A stretch of 64,000 nucleotides of DNA from JAAUTG01 sp964458705 (lineage in GTDB: Bacteria > Bacteroidota > Bacteroidia > Chitinophagales > Saprospiraceae), in NCBI GenBank assembly GCA_964458705.1, contig CAYWKD010000003.1:51448-115447 (forward strand), in the 5' to 3' direction. The translations under genes and the position numbers were made by a program. Shown here piece after piece: positions 49,518-58,741 of the stretch (position 1 is its first letter; each line of letters begins with the position of its first letter). Below the pieces are notes generated by a model. It worked only from the letters and a program-made list of their open reading frames with translations, searched no databases and was not told the DNA's origin.

Positions 49518-52176
49518 TAAATTGAAACTGATAAGTATAATACTTATTTTCTCATTTTATCATTTCACTTTAAATGCTCAGACAAAAATAACAGGCAAGA
49601 TTACAAGTTCTGATAACAATGAATTATTTGGTGTCAATGTTGTACTAAAAGAGCAAGACAATGTAGTTGCTTACGGCTTCTCGAATATTGAGGGGTTATA
49701 TGCTTTAACAACTGATGGCATCGGAGATTTTAGTCTCGAATTTACCTCTCTTGGGTTCAACCCTAAGATAGTAGAAATCAAAATTGAAAAATCTCAAAAA
49801 GTAGTAGTCGTAGATGTAGCGTTAGAAGAAAGGTCTATTCCCTTAAATGAGATCATTATACAAACGAAACGACCCATCTCAATAAGAAAGGATACTATAA
49901 CTTTTCAGACTGCGGATTTTACTAACGGCACAGAACAAAATGTTGAGGATTTGCTCCAAAAAATACCCGGATTACAAGTAGATAATGAAGGTACAATTAA
50001 GGTAGGGAATCAAGAAATTGAGAAGCTAATGATCGATGGAGACGATTTTTTTGAAAAAGGGTACAAGATTTTGTCCAAAAATATGCCTGCCTATCCAATT
50101 GAGGAAGTTGAAATCTTTAAGAACTACTCTAATAATCGGTTACTCAAAGGCGTGGAAGAGAGTAACAAGGTCGCTTTGAATTTGAAATTAGACAAAAAAT
50201 TTAAACAAGTTTGGTTTGGGAATATTGAAGCTAGTCTTGGCAATGATAATTTTTATCAATTGACGGGAAACTTGATGAATTTTGGCAAAGAGAATAAATA
50301 TTACTTTTTGACTAATCTTAATAACATTGGTTATGACGCCACAGGCGACGTTAGGCATTTAATAAGACCATTTCGACTTGATGAACCTACAAGCATAGGA
50401 GACAATCAGAGTGTAAACTCATTTTTAAGTCTATCGCCCGCTCAATTGAGTTTTAAGCAAAGTAGAACAAATTTTAACAATGCAGAACTAATTTCACTCA
50501 ACGCTATTTTCAATCCAACAGAGAGACTAAAGATTAAACCGATTGGTTTTCTTAATTGGGATGAGAGTAACTTCATTAGAAACAGTATCAATGTCGTAAA
50601 TGTCAATAGTACAAACTTTACAAATACTGAAAATCTAAAGTTCAGAAACAAAAAAACCACAGCTTTTGGTAAGCTAGATGTTACTTATGATATTTCAGAA
50701 TCCAAAATGCTAAAGGCAATTACAAAATATAGCAATGGAGATTTTGATGATGATTCCGAATTAGTGTTCAACAATAATACTACTATTGAGAACTTACAAC
50801 ATCAAAGCACACTATTTGACCAAAAAATAAGCTACGCGGATAAGTTTAAGGATAAAAAAGTGTTTTTGCTTACAGGGCGTTTCATTGACGAAAAAGTGCC
50901 ACAGCGTTACCAAAATAATCGTTTTTTTTATCAAGAGCTATTTCCTGAAACCCCGAGTGGTAATAATGTATCACAATCTATTGCAAATAAAATGCAGTTT
51001 GCAGGCATCGATGCACATTTGCTAGACCGAAAAAAGAACGGACATTTATTAGAATTGCAATTAGGAAACGAATTTAGAATAGATAAGTTAGAAACGACTT
51101 TTTCACTTTTAAAAGACGATACACTTCTCCGCAATCCAGATGATTATCAAAATCAGACCACTTATAAAACTAACGAATTATATCTTAAAAGTAAATACCG
51201 ATTAGATGTTAAAAACATTGGTGTTACTGGTAAATTAAATTTCCATCAACTTATCAATCAATTAGAAAATAGTGGAAGCACTTTCTCTCAAACTCTATTT
51301 TTTATTAACCCTAGCATTAGTCTTGATTGGAGAATAAACAATAGCAATAAAATTGTATCATCCTATAAATATAGCACCACAAACGCAACAATTATGGATG
51401 TTTATAGTGATTTTATATTGACTGGCTTTCGTTCATTTTCAAAAGGTACTGGTGATTTTAACCAGCTTGATGCTTCAAGCCTTATAGTCAACTATCAACT
51501 AGGAAATTGGGGTAACCGTTTTTTCGCTAGTGCAACTATTGCATACAATAAAAATCACGATTTCTTTTCCGCTAATACAAGGCTAAATCAAAATTTATTA
51601 CAAACGGAGAAATTGCTAATTAAAGACCGTAGTTTTATAAGTGTAAATTCTAGATTTGACTACTACTTTGAGTCTATTTCTTCAAATTTGAAATTAGATT
51701 TGAGTTACACAAAAAGCGAATTCAAAAATATTGTAAATAACTCGAACTTAAGAGCGGTAGTTTCAGATGGCTACATCTATGGATTAGAGCTGCGTTCTGG
51801 ATTTACAGGTGTTTTTAATTATCATATTGGTACTAAGTGGACAACTACGGAAATAAGAACTGCCATAACGAATTCTTTTACGAATAATATGAGCTTTTTA
51901 GATTTATCCTTCGTATTCAGTGATAAATTCGATATTCAAATTCAATTAGAGCGTTACTATTTTGGAAATATTGAAGCTAGCAATAACTACTACTTTTGGG
52001 ACTTTGATGTACATTACAGGCTTATTGAAAATAAACTTACCTTAGGATTAACTGGCAAAAATCTTTTTAATACCAAAGAGTTTAGAGAATTATCGGTCAG
52101 TGATATTGGAATATCAACAGTTGAATATAGGTTATTACCAAGATTTGTACTCTTAAAACTAGCGTATAGGTTCTGA
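49504..52176 (+). CDS. Outer-membrane beta-barrel with carboxypeptidase-regulatory-like N-terminus
   Basis: 890 residues. Signal peptide 1-25. Residues about 27-115 form the CarboxypepD_reg-like domain (I-T-G-K-I-T, then G-V-N-V-V-L-K). A plug-like part follows with I-R-K-D-T-I-T-F, V-E-D-L-L-Q-K-I-P-G-L-Q-V-D and I-M/L-I-D-G-D-D-F-F, which are features of TonB-dependent-receptor-like barrels of the kind often paired with GLPGLI proteins. The C-terminal about 650 residues are alternating beta strands ending in F (A-Y-R-F). No clear TonB box is seen. Import or export direction is open. It overlaps the GLPGLI gene by 14 bases. Confidence 0.88.
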   Translation: MIYNNKLKLISIILIFSFYHFTLNAQTKITGKITSSDNNELFGVNVVLKEQDNVVAYGFSNIEGLYALTTDGIGDFSLEFTSLGFNPKIVEIKIEKSQKVVVVDVALEERSIPLNEIIIQTKRPISIRKDTITFQTADFTNGTEQNVEDLLQKIPGLQVDNEGTIKVGNQEIEKLMIDGDDFFEKGYKILSKNMPAYPIEEVEIFKNYSNNRLLKGVEESNKVALNLKLDKKFKQVWFGNIEASLGNDNFYQLTGNLMNFGKENKYYFLTNLNNIGYDATGDVRHLIRPFRLDEPTSIGDNQSVNSFLSLSPAQLSFKQSRTNFNNAELISLNAIFNPTERLKIKPIGFLNWDESNFIRNSINVVNVNSTNFTNTENLKFRNKKTTAFGKLDVTYDISESKMLKAITKYSNGDFDDDSELVFNNNTTIENLQHQSTLFDQKISYADKFKDKKVFLLTGRFIDEKVPQRYQNNRFFYQELFPETPSGNNVSQSIANKMQFAGIDAHLLDRKKNGHLLELQLGNEFRIDKLETTFSLLKDDTLLRNPDDYQNQTTYKTNELYLKSKYRLDVKNIGVTGKLNFHQLINQLENSGSTFSQTLFFINPSISLDWRINNSNKIVSSYKYSTTNATIMDVYSDFILTGFRSFSKGTGDFNQLDASSLIVNYQLGNWGNRFFASATIAYNKNHDFFSANTRLNQNLLQTEKLLIKDRSFISVNSRFDYYFESISSNLKLDLSYTKSEFKNIVNNSNLRAVVSDGYIYGLELRSGFTGVFNYHIGTKWTTTEIRTAITNSFTNNMSFLDLSFVFSDKFDIQIQLERYYFGNIEASNNYYFWDFDVHYRLIENKLTLGLTGKNLFNTKEFRELSVSDIGISTVEYRLLPRFVLLKLAYRF

Positions 52177-52446
52177 CAACAAAACGAAATAAAAATAGCT
52201 ATTCACAAATTGACGTCCAACTAAAAAAGCTAAAATTTCCTTCGCCCTATGTTAAATAATTATTAACAAAAATTTGCACTTTAAATAAATTGAATATACC
52301 TTAGCTTTAGAATTAATGATTGCTTATTAGGTTGTTATCCAATTAGTATTTTATTGTTAATGATTTCAATGAATAATATTCCTAATTAGGTAAAAGATAA
52401 TTTTGAAATGGTTAAATGATTTTTTTGATAAATGGTAGTTAATGAA

Positions 52447-52472
52447 CCTCCTGCAACAAGCAGGAGGCTTTT
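52447..52472 (+). terminator. Intrinsic terminator after the barrel gene
   Basis: A perfect 7-base-pair GC-rich stem (CCTCCTG at 52447-52453, CAGGAGG at 52461-52467) with a 7-base loop and CTTTT after it. It is 270 bases beyond the barrel gene stop. A classic form. Confidence 0.75.
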
Positions 52473-52535
52473 ATCACTCAACAAAACGAAAAACAAAATT
52501 TATTCCTTCATAATAACAGTCGGGTGATTTCTTGT

Positions 52536-52568
52536 AAGAGCGAAGCTGAGTTAGCATCGCTCTTTTTT
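52536..52568 (+). terminator. Second intrinsic terminator
   Basis: AAGAGCGA at 52536-52543 pairs with TCGCTCTT at 52557-52564, followed by a run of T to 52568. It lies 65 bases after the first terminator. Two in tandem before the symporter gene suggests strict insulation, or that a short untranslated RNA is made between them. Confidence 0.7.
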
Positions 52569-52690
52569 ATTTGAGTAACAGACAAAAGACAAGTGTCGCA
52601 TTTTGACGAATTGACTTTTTTTTGCTAATACAGTAGGACAATCTAAAATCAGTATTATTTTTGGCTTAGTAAAAAATAAAAAAATAATAT

Positions 52691-54448
52691 ATGGAAAACT
52701 TCGGATTAAGTACGATTGATGTAGTCATCATGATTGTATATCTGGTTGGTATCGTTATATATGGTATCACTAAAGGAAAGCAAGAAAGCTCTGAGGATTA
52801 TTTTTTAGGTGGTCGAACAATGACTTGGCCAATTGTCGGTATTGCATTGTTCTCTGCTAATATTTCAAGTTCCACATTAGTTGGATTGGCTGGCGATGCT
52901 TACAAAACCAACGTCCATGTTTATAACTATGAGTGGTATGCGGTGGTTGTATTGATCTTCTTTTCTATTTTCTTTTTGCCATTTTATCTAAAATCAGGTG
53001 TTTATACCATGCCAGAATTTCTAGAGCGTAGGTATGATCGAAGATCAAAGTATTACTTCTCCTTCATCACAGTAATTGGTAATGTATTAGTGGATACTGC
53101 TGCTGGGCTTTATGTAGGCAATATTGTTTTGAAACTATTATTTCCCGACCTGCCCTCTACGGTTATTATTGTTATTTTGGCGGGTGCAGCGGCAGCTTAC
53201 ACCATACCTGGAGGGCTAAATTCGGTAATTCAGACCGAAGTGATACAAGCCATTTTACTTATCATTGGTTCTATTTTATTAACTTATTTTGCATTTGATA
53301 AACTAGGTGGTGGCTGGTCTGCTATGATGGGAGGATTGGACGAAATGCTAGCTAATGGCGAAGTCAATTTTGGAGATCGAGCCGAAAAAGGTGCTTACAT
53401 TCCTCAAAACGCTGAAGAAGTCTTCAGCCTTGTACGCCCAAAGAACGACGAATTTATGAATTGGTATCACTTGCTGACGGGCGTGCCACTATTAGGATTT
53501 TATTTTTGGGCTAATAATCAATTCATGGTGCAGCGTGTGCTAGGAGCAAAGGATTTGAATCATGGGCGCTGGGGAGCACTGTTTGCTGGATTATTGAAAC
53601 TGCCCGTTATTTTTATAATGGTTGTGCCGGGCATTCTAGCCATTTTGCTTTTCAATCAACTAGATATTTCAGGCTTGAACTACGTTGTTACGAGCACAGG
53701 GGAAGTCTGTAATAATCTTTCCGATTGTCCTAACTTGACTTATCCTGTGCTGTTGTTCCAGTTACTGCCCGCAGGCGTACTTGGCCTGGTAGTGGCGGGA
53801 CTATTGGCGGCTATGATGTCCTCCGTCTCTGCTACTTTCAACTCTGCATCCACTTTGATTACAATGGATTTTGTCAGGAACATCAATCCGAATCTCACCA
53901 ATAAGCAATTAGTACGAGCAGGTCAGATTGCAACATTAGTATTAGTGATTCTTGCTGCTTCATGGGTGCCATTTATTGAAAAAGTGAGTGATTCTCTTTG
54001 GGAGTATCTTCAACTGGTCATCAGTTATACTGCACCTCCTGCTGTATCAACTTTTGTACTAGGATTGTTTTGGAAACGAGCGACCGGCACAGGGTCTATC
54101 GTTAGTCTCTTATTTGGATTTTTATTTGCGATTACAATGCTTTCTTTGAAGATATATGTCGGTAATTTGGAGGAAGGTGTATCACCATCTGCACTTATTG
54201 AATCCATAACAAGCATCCACTTTTTAACAATGGCTACGCTCTTATTCATTATTTGTGTATTGGTGCATATCACTGTAAGTTTAATGACACAGGTCGATGC
54301 AGAAAAAGTGAAGGATTACACTTGGAATAGTCATTTATTCCGCGAAGAAACAGAAGAATTGAAGGCTCTGCCTTGGTATAAAAATTATCGTATTCTAGCG
54401 GCGCTATTGTTATTGTTAACCAGTTTAATTGTAGGCTATTTTTGGTAA
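52691..54448 (+). CDS. Sodium:solute symporter (SSS family)
   Basis: 585 residues with about 13-15 hydrophobic segments. The start has Y-F-L-G-G-R-T-M-T-W-P and F-S-A-N-I-S-S-S-T-L-V-G-L-A-G, typical of the SGLT-like branch. The middle has A-A-Y-T-I-P-G-G-L-N-S-V-I-Q-T-E-V-I-Q, the SSS signature, and the later S-A-T-F-N-S-A-S-T-L-I-T-M-D-F. It should bring in a sugar or related solute with sodium. The substrate is unknown. A minus-7 match (TATTTTTG at 52656-52663) lies upstream without a minus-33. Confidence 0.92.
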   Translation: MENFGLSTIDVVIMIVYLVGIVIYGITKGKQESSEDYFLGGRTMTWPIVGIALFSANISSSTLVGLAGDAYKTNVHVYNYEWYAVVVLIFFSIFFLPFYLKSGVYTMPEFLERRYDRRSKYYFSFITVIGNVLVDTAAGLYVGNIVLKLLFPDLPSTVIIVILAGAAAAYTIPGGLNSVIQTEVIQAILLIIGSILLTYFAFDKLGGGWSAMMGGLDEMLANGEVNFGDRAEKGAYIPQNAEEVFSLVRPKNDEFMNWYHLLTGVPLLGFYFWANNQFMVQRVLGAKDLNHGRWGALFAGLLKLPVIFIMVVPGILAILLFNQLDISGLNYVVTSTGEVCNNLSDCPNLTYPVLLFQLLPAGVLGLVVAGLLAAMMSSVSATFNSASTLITMDFVRNINPNLTNKQLVRAGQIATLVLVILAASWVPFIEKVSDSLWEYLQLVISYTAPPAVSTFVLGLFWKRATGTGSIVSLLFGFLFAITMLSLKIYVGNLEEGVSPSALIESITSIHFLTMATLLFIICVLVHITVSLMTQVDAEKVKDYTWNSHLFREETEELKALPWYKNYRILAALLLLLTSLIVGYFW

Positions 54449-54481
54449 GCCAAATGCAATCATTTGCTATGCAGTAAAAGT

Positions 54482-54523
54482 GAAGCCTTCTAAAGTCAAT
54501 TCTTTGTAACTTTAGGAGGCTTC
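54482..54523. terminator. Bidirectional terminator hairpin
   Basis: A 15-base-pair stem (54482-54496 with 54509-54523, one G-U pair) and a 12-base loop between the convergent symporter and serine hydrolase genes. There is no strong T-run on either side, so it may act with other factors. Confidence 0.55.
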
Positions 54524-54556
54524 CAAAGACTACAAAAATCTTAGACTAATTTTTCT

Positions 54557-55837
54557 TTACTCTAAAATAGCATCATATACTATCTGATGTAATCTGGGGC
54601 GAATGTTCAAGCGATATAAATTGCGATATGAACGATCTGGATAAACGCGGTTTGAAAACAAAATAACAATAAGATCATGTGCTGGATCAGCCCAAGCAAA
54701 AGTGCCTGTGTAGCCTGAATGTCCAAAACTACTGGGGCTAGCACGCTCTGCAACATAGCTCTCTTCGGCATTGTATTCTAGCAATGGCTTGTCAAAGCCG
54801 AGACCACGTCTATTATCTTTTTGGGGATACTGATAGCGGTTAAACTCATCAAAAGCAGCAGCACTAAAAATCTGATCTCCGTTATAGTTGCCTTTGTTTA
54901 GATAGAGTTGCATGAGTTTAGCTAAATCTTCAATATTACTAAACAGACCAGCGTTGCCAGAAATTCCTCCCATCATGCCAGCGCCTTCATCGTGTACAAA
55001 GCCGTGCACTTGTGTTCTTCGAAAAAAAGTATCTTGTTCAGTAGGAACAATTTGTTCGAGGGAGAACTGCTTGAGTGGATTGAACGTGATCGTATTTGCC
55101 TCAATTTTCTGATACACTTCTCTTTTGACATAACTTTCAAAGTCTTCTTTGACTATGGTTTCGATAATTTCGGGAAGTAGATAAAATATCAAGCCTGAAT
55201 ACTTGTAATTTGGACTTTTATCAATCTCTGATTTTTTGATCGCTCGATACATTTTCTTTTTATACTTATGATGCAGCCAAAGATCGTCCGTAATCTTGAC
55301 AGGATAATTCTTAGAAGAGTCTTGGACAAAGGTGCGGTTCTTGAACTGTCCATTTTTCTTAATCGTTCTACGCCAATGCACAATACCAGGCTGCAATCCT
55401 GCCTGATGCGCTAACATCGCTCTAAAAGTCAGTTTAGATTTGTTCGACCATCGCATTTTAGGAAAATACTCTTTCAAAGGAGCATCTAAGTCAAACCGAT
55501 TTTGACTGTACAGTTGCATAAGCACAGGCAGTGTAGCCGCTATCTTTGTAAGAGAAGCGTAATCGTAAATATCATTTTTTTGAACTGGGCGCAGACTGTC
55601 ATAAGTCCAGTAACCATAAGTCTCATGGAAAATAATCTTACCTTCTTTTGCAATAAGAACATTAGCACCAGGAAAGGCTTCCATTGTTATTCCTTCTTCT
55701 ACAATGCTGCGAATGCCATCTTGCAAAAGGGTTGAATCCATTGTAACATCTGCTGGAGCGGCATAGGTCAGAATTTGAGCTTTAGTGGAGTAAGTAGTTG
55801 AAATTAGAAAGTAGATGAATATAAAGCAGTGTTTCAT
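54557..55837 (-). CDS. Secreted beta-lactamase-family serine hydrolase
   Basis: 426 residues from the ATG at 55837, which starts a clear signal peptide (K-H-C-F-I-F-I-Y-F-L ending T-K-A-Q); another ATG 21 bases upstream is possible. The class C beta-lactamase/DD-peptidase fold has the catalytic S95-L-T-K98, the Y-S-G triad element in K-Y-S-G, and H-S-G-Y-T-G for the third motif. It is probably a peptidase or esterase of the periplasm, not a resistance enzyme: it is far from AmpC in wording. It follows a terminator that separates it from the anti-sigma gene. Confidence 0.9.
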   Translation of the reverse strand: MKHCFIFIYFLISTTYSTKAQILTYAAPADVTMDSTLLQDGIRSIVEEGITMEAFPGANVLIAKEGKIIFHETYGYWTYDSLRPVQKNDIYDYASLTKIAATLPVLMQLYSQNRFDLDAPLKEYFPKMRWSNKSKLTFRAMLAHQAGLQPGIVHWRRTIKKNGQFKNRTFVQDSSKNYPVKITDDLWLHHKYKKKMYRAIKKSEIDKSPNYKYSGLIFYLLPEIIETIVKEDFESYVKREVYQKIEANTITFNPLKQFSLEQIVPTEQDTFFRRTQVHGFVHDEGAGMMGGISGNAGLFSNIEDLAKLMQLYLNKGNYNGDQIFSAAAFDEFNRYQYPQKDNRRGLGFDKPLLEYNAEESYVAERASPSSFGHSGYTGTFAWADPAHDLIVILFSNRVYPDRSYRNLYRLNIRPRLHQIVYDAILE

Positions 55838-55886
55838 GACGGAATGTAATTTGAGCATTTTTTTTAACGAAGTTAAAAATATAAAT

Positions 55887-55915
55887 AAAAAAAGCTCCTG
55901 CTTTATGCAGGAGCC
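55887..55915 (-). terminator. Intrinsic terminator of the ECF sigma/anti-sigma unit
   Basis: On the minus strand GCTCCTGC and GCAGGAGC pair (plus positions 55894-55901 and 55907-55914) with a 5-base loop, followed by a U-run (the A-run at 55887-55893 on the plus strand). It closes the unit coming from 56090-57607 before the hydrolase gene. Confidence 0.75.
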
Positions 55916-56089
55916 AAATTACGTATGAAACTTTACTCTCACTGATTTGCTTCTTTAAGTTTTGAGGTATGAGAGGCGTTAATTAATTTACCTCTCGATA
56001 TATAGACGCTATCTTTAACGATTAAGTTGCATTAAAACAAAAATTAACTTTTTTTTTGCTCTTTATGATGTTTTGCTAAACTGAGTCAG

Positions 56090-56974
56090 CTATATTCTTC
56101 GAAGGTTTCGCACAGACTTATCCACCATGAGTACATTGCGCTTAGAGATAAAGTCCAATTGCTCAGGGCTTAACTCAATTTTTCCATTAGGTAAAAAAAT
56201 AGTCGAAAAGCCATTTTCTGACTGCTTTTTTAGGATGACTTGATTGGGGAATTTTACCTCGTTGTTGACAAAAATAGCTTGCTGACTATTAAAGTATTTT
56301 AATTGATAAACCTCTTCTTTCAAAAAGGTATTGAGCTGTAACACATAGTACCACTCATTTCCTTTGTTTACGAGTTTCATGCGCTCCATGAAAAGAGTGT
56401 CGTTATTATCAACTAAAAAACCTTTACCTTGAAGGGTGTATTGATTAGATTTTCTCCATTCTTCTACCGAAGTTCCATTTCCAATGTTTCCCTTCCATGC
56501 ACCTAGCAGCCAATCAAAATTGCGTTGAGCAAGGGCAGCAGTATCTTTTATCACTTTTTCTATTGTGTTTTTACTACGTTGAAGTGGCGCATTATTGGTC
56601 GTCGAAGATTCATTGTAAAAATAGTTGAATGCTGCTACAAGCCTCTTCGAGCTACTGCCTTCTTCTATATTCAGATGCCCCAAGGCATAATGCCGATTCA
56701 ATTCAGATGGATTGTAAGTAGCTGATCGTGAAATATCTAGTTCTCCTAGTGAAGCAAACTGAGCTTTGGGCTTTAATAAGTTTGTTGCTAACAAGCCAAT
56801 AATTCCAGTAGCCAACAAGACAGAAGCTGCTAATGCCCAACGGCGCATCACAATAATTTTTGCACGGTTCTTGTTTTGAGCTAGTTTCTGCTCCAACTTT
56901 CCCCAAGCAGCAGCAGAAGGTGTTTCTTGCAACCGCTCAGCCTCTGCTCGAAATGAATCAAATATATCTTTCAT
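56090..56974 (-). CDS. Anti-sigma-like membrane protein with DUF6265-like C-terminal domain
   Basis: 294 residues. The N-terminal about 45 residues are polar and helical (F-R-A-E-A-E-R-L, P-S-A-A-A-W-G-K-L), as in small anti-sigma cytoplasmic domains. One membrane helix lies at about 46-66 (W-A-L-A-A-S-V-L-L-A-T-G-I-I-G-L-L). The outer part of about 225 residues contains a beta-rich domain with F-D-W-L-L-G-A-W-K-G and W-R-K-S-N-Q-Y-T-L, which resembles DUF6265. The gene follows the ECF sigma gene by 42 bases. Together they look like a sigma/anti-sigma pair in which the periplasmic domain could sense a signal. Confidence 0.75.
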   Translation of the reverse strand: MKDIFDSFRAEAERLQETPSAAAWGKLEQKLAQNKNRAKIIVMRRWALAASVLLATGIIGLLATNLLKPKAQFASLGELDISRSATYNPSELNRHYALGHLNIEEGSSSKRLVAAFNYFYNESSTTNNAPLQRSKNTIEKVIKDTAALAQRNFDWLLGAWKGNIGNGTSVEEWRKSNQYTLQGKGFLVDNNDTLFMERMKLVNKGNEWYYVLQLNTFLKEEVYQLKYFNSQQAIFVNNEVKFPNQVILKKQSENGFSTIFLPNGKIELSPEQLDFISKRNVLMVDKSVRNLRRI

Positions 56975-57016
56975 TGTGTTAAATTTTGATATTGATGGAT
57001 GCTAATGGCGAATCAT

Positions 57017-57607
57017 TTAATATCGACTACACAGTAATGTACGCATTCTCTTTTTTGCTAAGATTAATTGTGATTTTGATGTATTAATGCTTATTCCTAG
57101 TTGGGCTGCTATTTCTTTGTGTTTATACCCTTCTACAATATGTAAATTGAAAATCGTTCTACAACCATTTGGAAGTTGATCTAATAGTTTTAATATATCT
57201 TGTACTTTAAGTTGCTCCAGTGCATCATCGGATTCGTCTGGGATGTCCATTTTTTCTAACTCAACAGCATAGCCTAATTTATTTTGTCTTCTCAGGAACA
57301 TCAGTGACTCGTTTACCATGATTCTCTTTATCCATCCTTCAAAACTTCCTTGACCATTATACTGCTCAATTTTGGTTAAGACTTTACAAAACCCTTCTAT
57401 CATGACATCTTCTGCATCTTCTTTTGATCGAATATAACGTCTGCATACTCCTAACATGGTAGATGAGTATCGATCGTACACCAATTGCTGTGCTGCTCGG
57501 TTACTGCGTTTACATGCTGATATGATTTCGTTTTCCGTCAAATTGTCAGAATGCTTTTTTAGTGGGTGTTTTATTCTACAATTGATACCACAAACAATGT
57601 GCTTCAC
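57017..57607 (-). CDS. ECF sigma factor, second copy
   Basis: 196 residues starting with a GTG at 57607, directly after an in-frame TAG, since no ATG precedes region 2. Region 2 has A-C-K-R-S-N-R-A-A-Q-Q-L-V-Y-D-R-Y, D-A-E-D-V-M-I-E-G-F, F-E-G-W-I-K-R-I-M-V-N-E. Region 4 has L-P-N-G-C-R-T-I-F-N-L, then Y-K-H-K-E-I-A-A-Q-L-G-I-S-I-N-T-S-K-S-Q-L. It is of the type common in Bacteroidota, paired with a membrane anti-sigma encoded downstream, and is divergent from the epimerase gene. Confidence 0.9.
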   Translation of the reverse strand: MKHIVCGINCRIKHPLKKHSDNLTENEIISACKRSNRAAQQLVYDRYSSTMLGVCRRYIRSKEDAEDVMIEGFCKVLTKIEQYNGQGSFEGWIKRIMVNESLMFLRRQNKLGYAVELEKMDIPDESDDALEQLKVQDILKLLDQLPNGCRTIFNLHIVEGYKHKEIAAQLGISINTSKSQLILAKKRMRTLLCSRY

Positions 57608-57671
57608 CTTTAAGATGTGCTATCACTTGATTTTGGTGGATTGTAATTTACTTTTTCTAGCATTAAATTCA

Positions 57672-57701
57672 TTGCGCTTTTGTTAATTTATGATAGTTTT
57701 G
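57672..57701 (+). promoter_or_regulatory. Promoter of the epimerase gene
   Basis: TTG at 57672-57674, a 19-base spacer, and TAGTTTTG at 57694-57701. Full consensus match. The start would be near 57708, leaving only about 13 bases before the ATG at 57721, so the message is almost leaderless. Confidence 0.6.
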
Positions 57702-57720
57702 AAGTACAATTTATTTTAGT

Positions 57721-58737
57721 ATGCGTATTCTCGTTACAGGAACGGCTGGATTTATCGGATTTCATCTAGCAAAAGCACTGCTCGAAAGAGGGGATGAAGT
57801 AATTGGTTTAGATCGAATCAATGATTATTACAACTTAAATTTAAAGTTTGCAAGGCTAGAAGAAACAGGCATTGCAATTGAGGATATTCAGTACAATCGG
57901 TTGATACAAAGCAGCACATATCCCAACTATCAATTTATTAGAATCAATCTAGAAGATGCTTACCGAGTGAGTCGTTTGTTTCAAGATCATGAGTTTGATG
58001 CAGTGGTTCATCTAGCTGCTCAGGCAGGTGTAAGATACAGCATTGAAAACCCTCAAACTTATATACAAAGTAACATTGTGGCATTCACTAACATCTTGGA
58101 AGCCTGTCGAACACATCCTGTAAAGCACTTAGTGTATGCAAGTAGTTCGAGTGTGTATGGATCAAATACTAAAATTCCATTTTCAGTAGAAGATAAAGTA
58201 GATCAGCCTATTTCCTTGTACGCTGCCACCAAAAAAAGTAATGAGTTGATGGCACATACATATAGTCATCTGTTCAGTATTCCAACAACAGGACTGCGAT
58301 TCTTCACGGTTTACGGACCGTGGGGGCGACCAGATATGGCTTATTTTTTGTTTACTAATGCTATTCTGAAAGGAAAACCCATTAAAGTCTTTAATCACGG
58401 CAAAATGGCGCGCGATTTTACTTATATTGATGACATTGTGCAAGGCGTAGTCAAAGTATTGGATCAAGCACCTAGTGAAAAAATGCAGCCTCCTTATCGC
58501 ATTTATAATATTGGTAACAATGCACCTGTGCCATTGATGGACTTCATCATTGCCATTGAAGAGGCTTTAGGCATGAAAGCTGAAAAGGTATTTTTACCCA
58601 TGCAACCTGGCGACGTTGAGCGCACCTATGCGGATGTTCAAAACCTCATAGATGAATTTGGCTATCATCCACAAACAAGCATTCGAGAGGGTATTCAAAC
58701 TTTTATTGATTGGTATAGGATGTTTTATAAAGTATAA
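57721..58737 (+). CDS. UDP-glucuronate 4-epimerase-like NAD-dependent epimerase
   Basis: 338 residues. The NAD-binding G-T-A-G-F-I-G is at 7-13, D-R-I-N-D-Y-Y at 31-37, the catalytic S-S-S-S-V-Y-G at about 141-147 and Y167-A-A-T-K171. The D-R-I-N-D-Y-Y and R-F-F-T-V-Y-G-P-W-G-R-P-D-M-A segments are those of the UDP-glucuronate/UDP-galacturonate epimerases of capsule and LPS synthesis. It should act in the cytosol on nucleotide sugars for surface polysaccharide. No other polysaccharide gene is adjacent. Confidence 0.9.
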   Translation: MRILVTGTAGFIGFHLAKALLERGDEVIGLDRINDYYNLNLKFARLEETGIAIEDIQYNRLIQSSTYPNYQFIRINLEDAYRVSRLFQDHEFDAVVHLAAQAGVRYSIENPQTYIQSNIVAFTNILEACRTHPVKHLVYASSSSVYGSNTKIPFSVEDKVDQPISLYAATKKSNELMAHTYSHLFSIPTTGLRFFTVYGPWGRPDMAYFLFTNAILKGKPIKVFNHGKMARDFTYIDDIVQGVVKVLDQAPSEKMQPPYRIYNIGNNAPVPLMDFIIAIEEALGMKAEKVFLPMQPGDVERTYADVQNLIDEFGYHPQTSIREGIQTFIDWYRMFYKV

Positions 58738-58741
58738 TTCC

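Noticed and set aside
54557..55837. Considered as an antibiotic-resistance beta-lactamase
   Set aside because: The S-x-x-K and H-S-G motifs fit the broad serine hydrolase family, but the sequence is far from known resistance classes and there is no mobile context.
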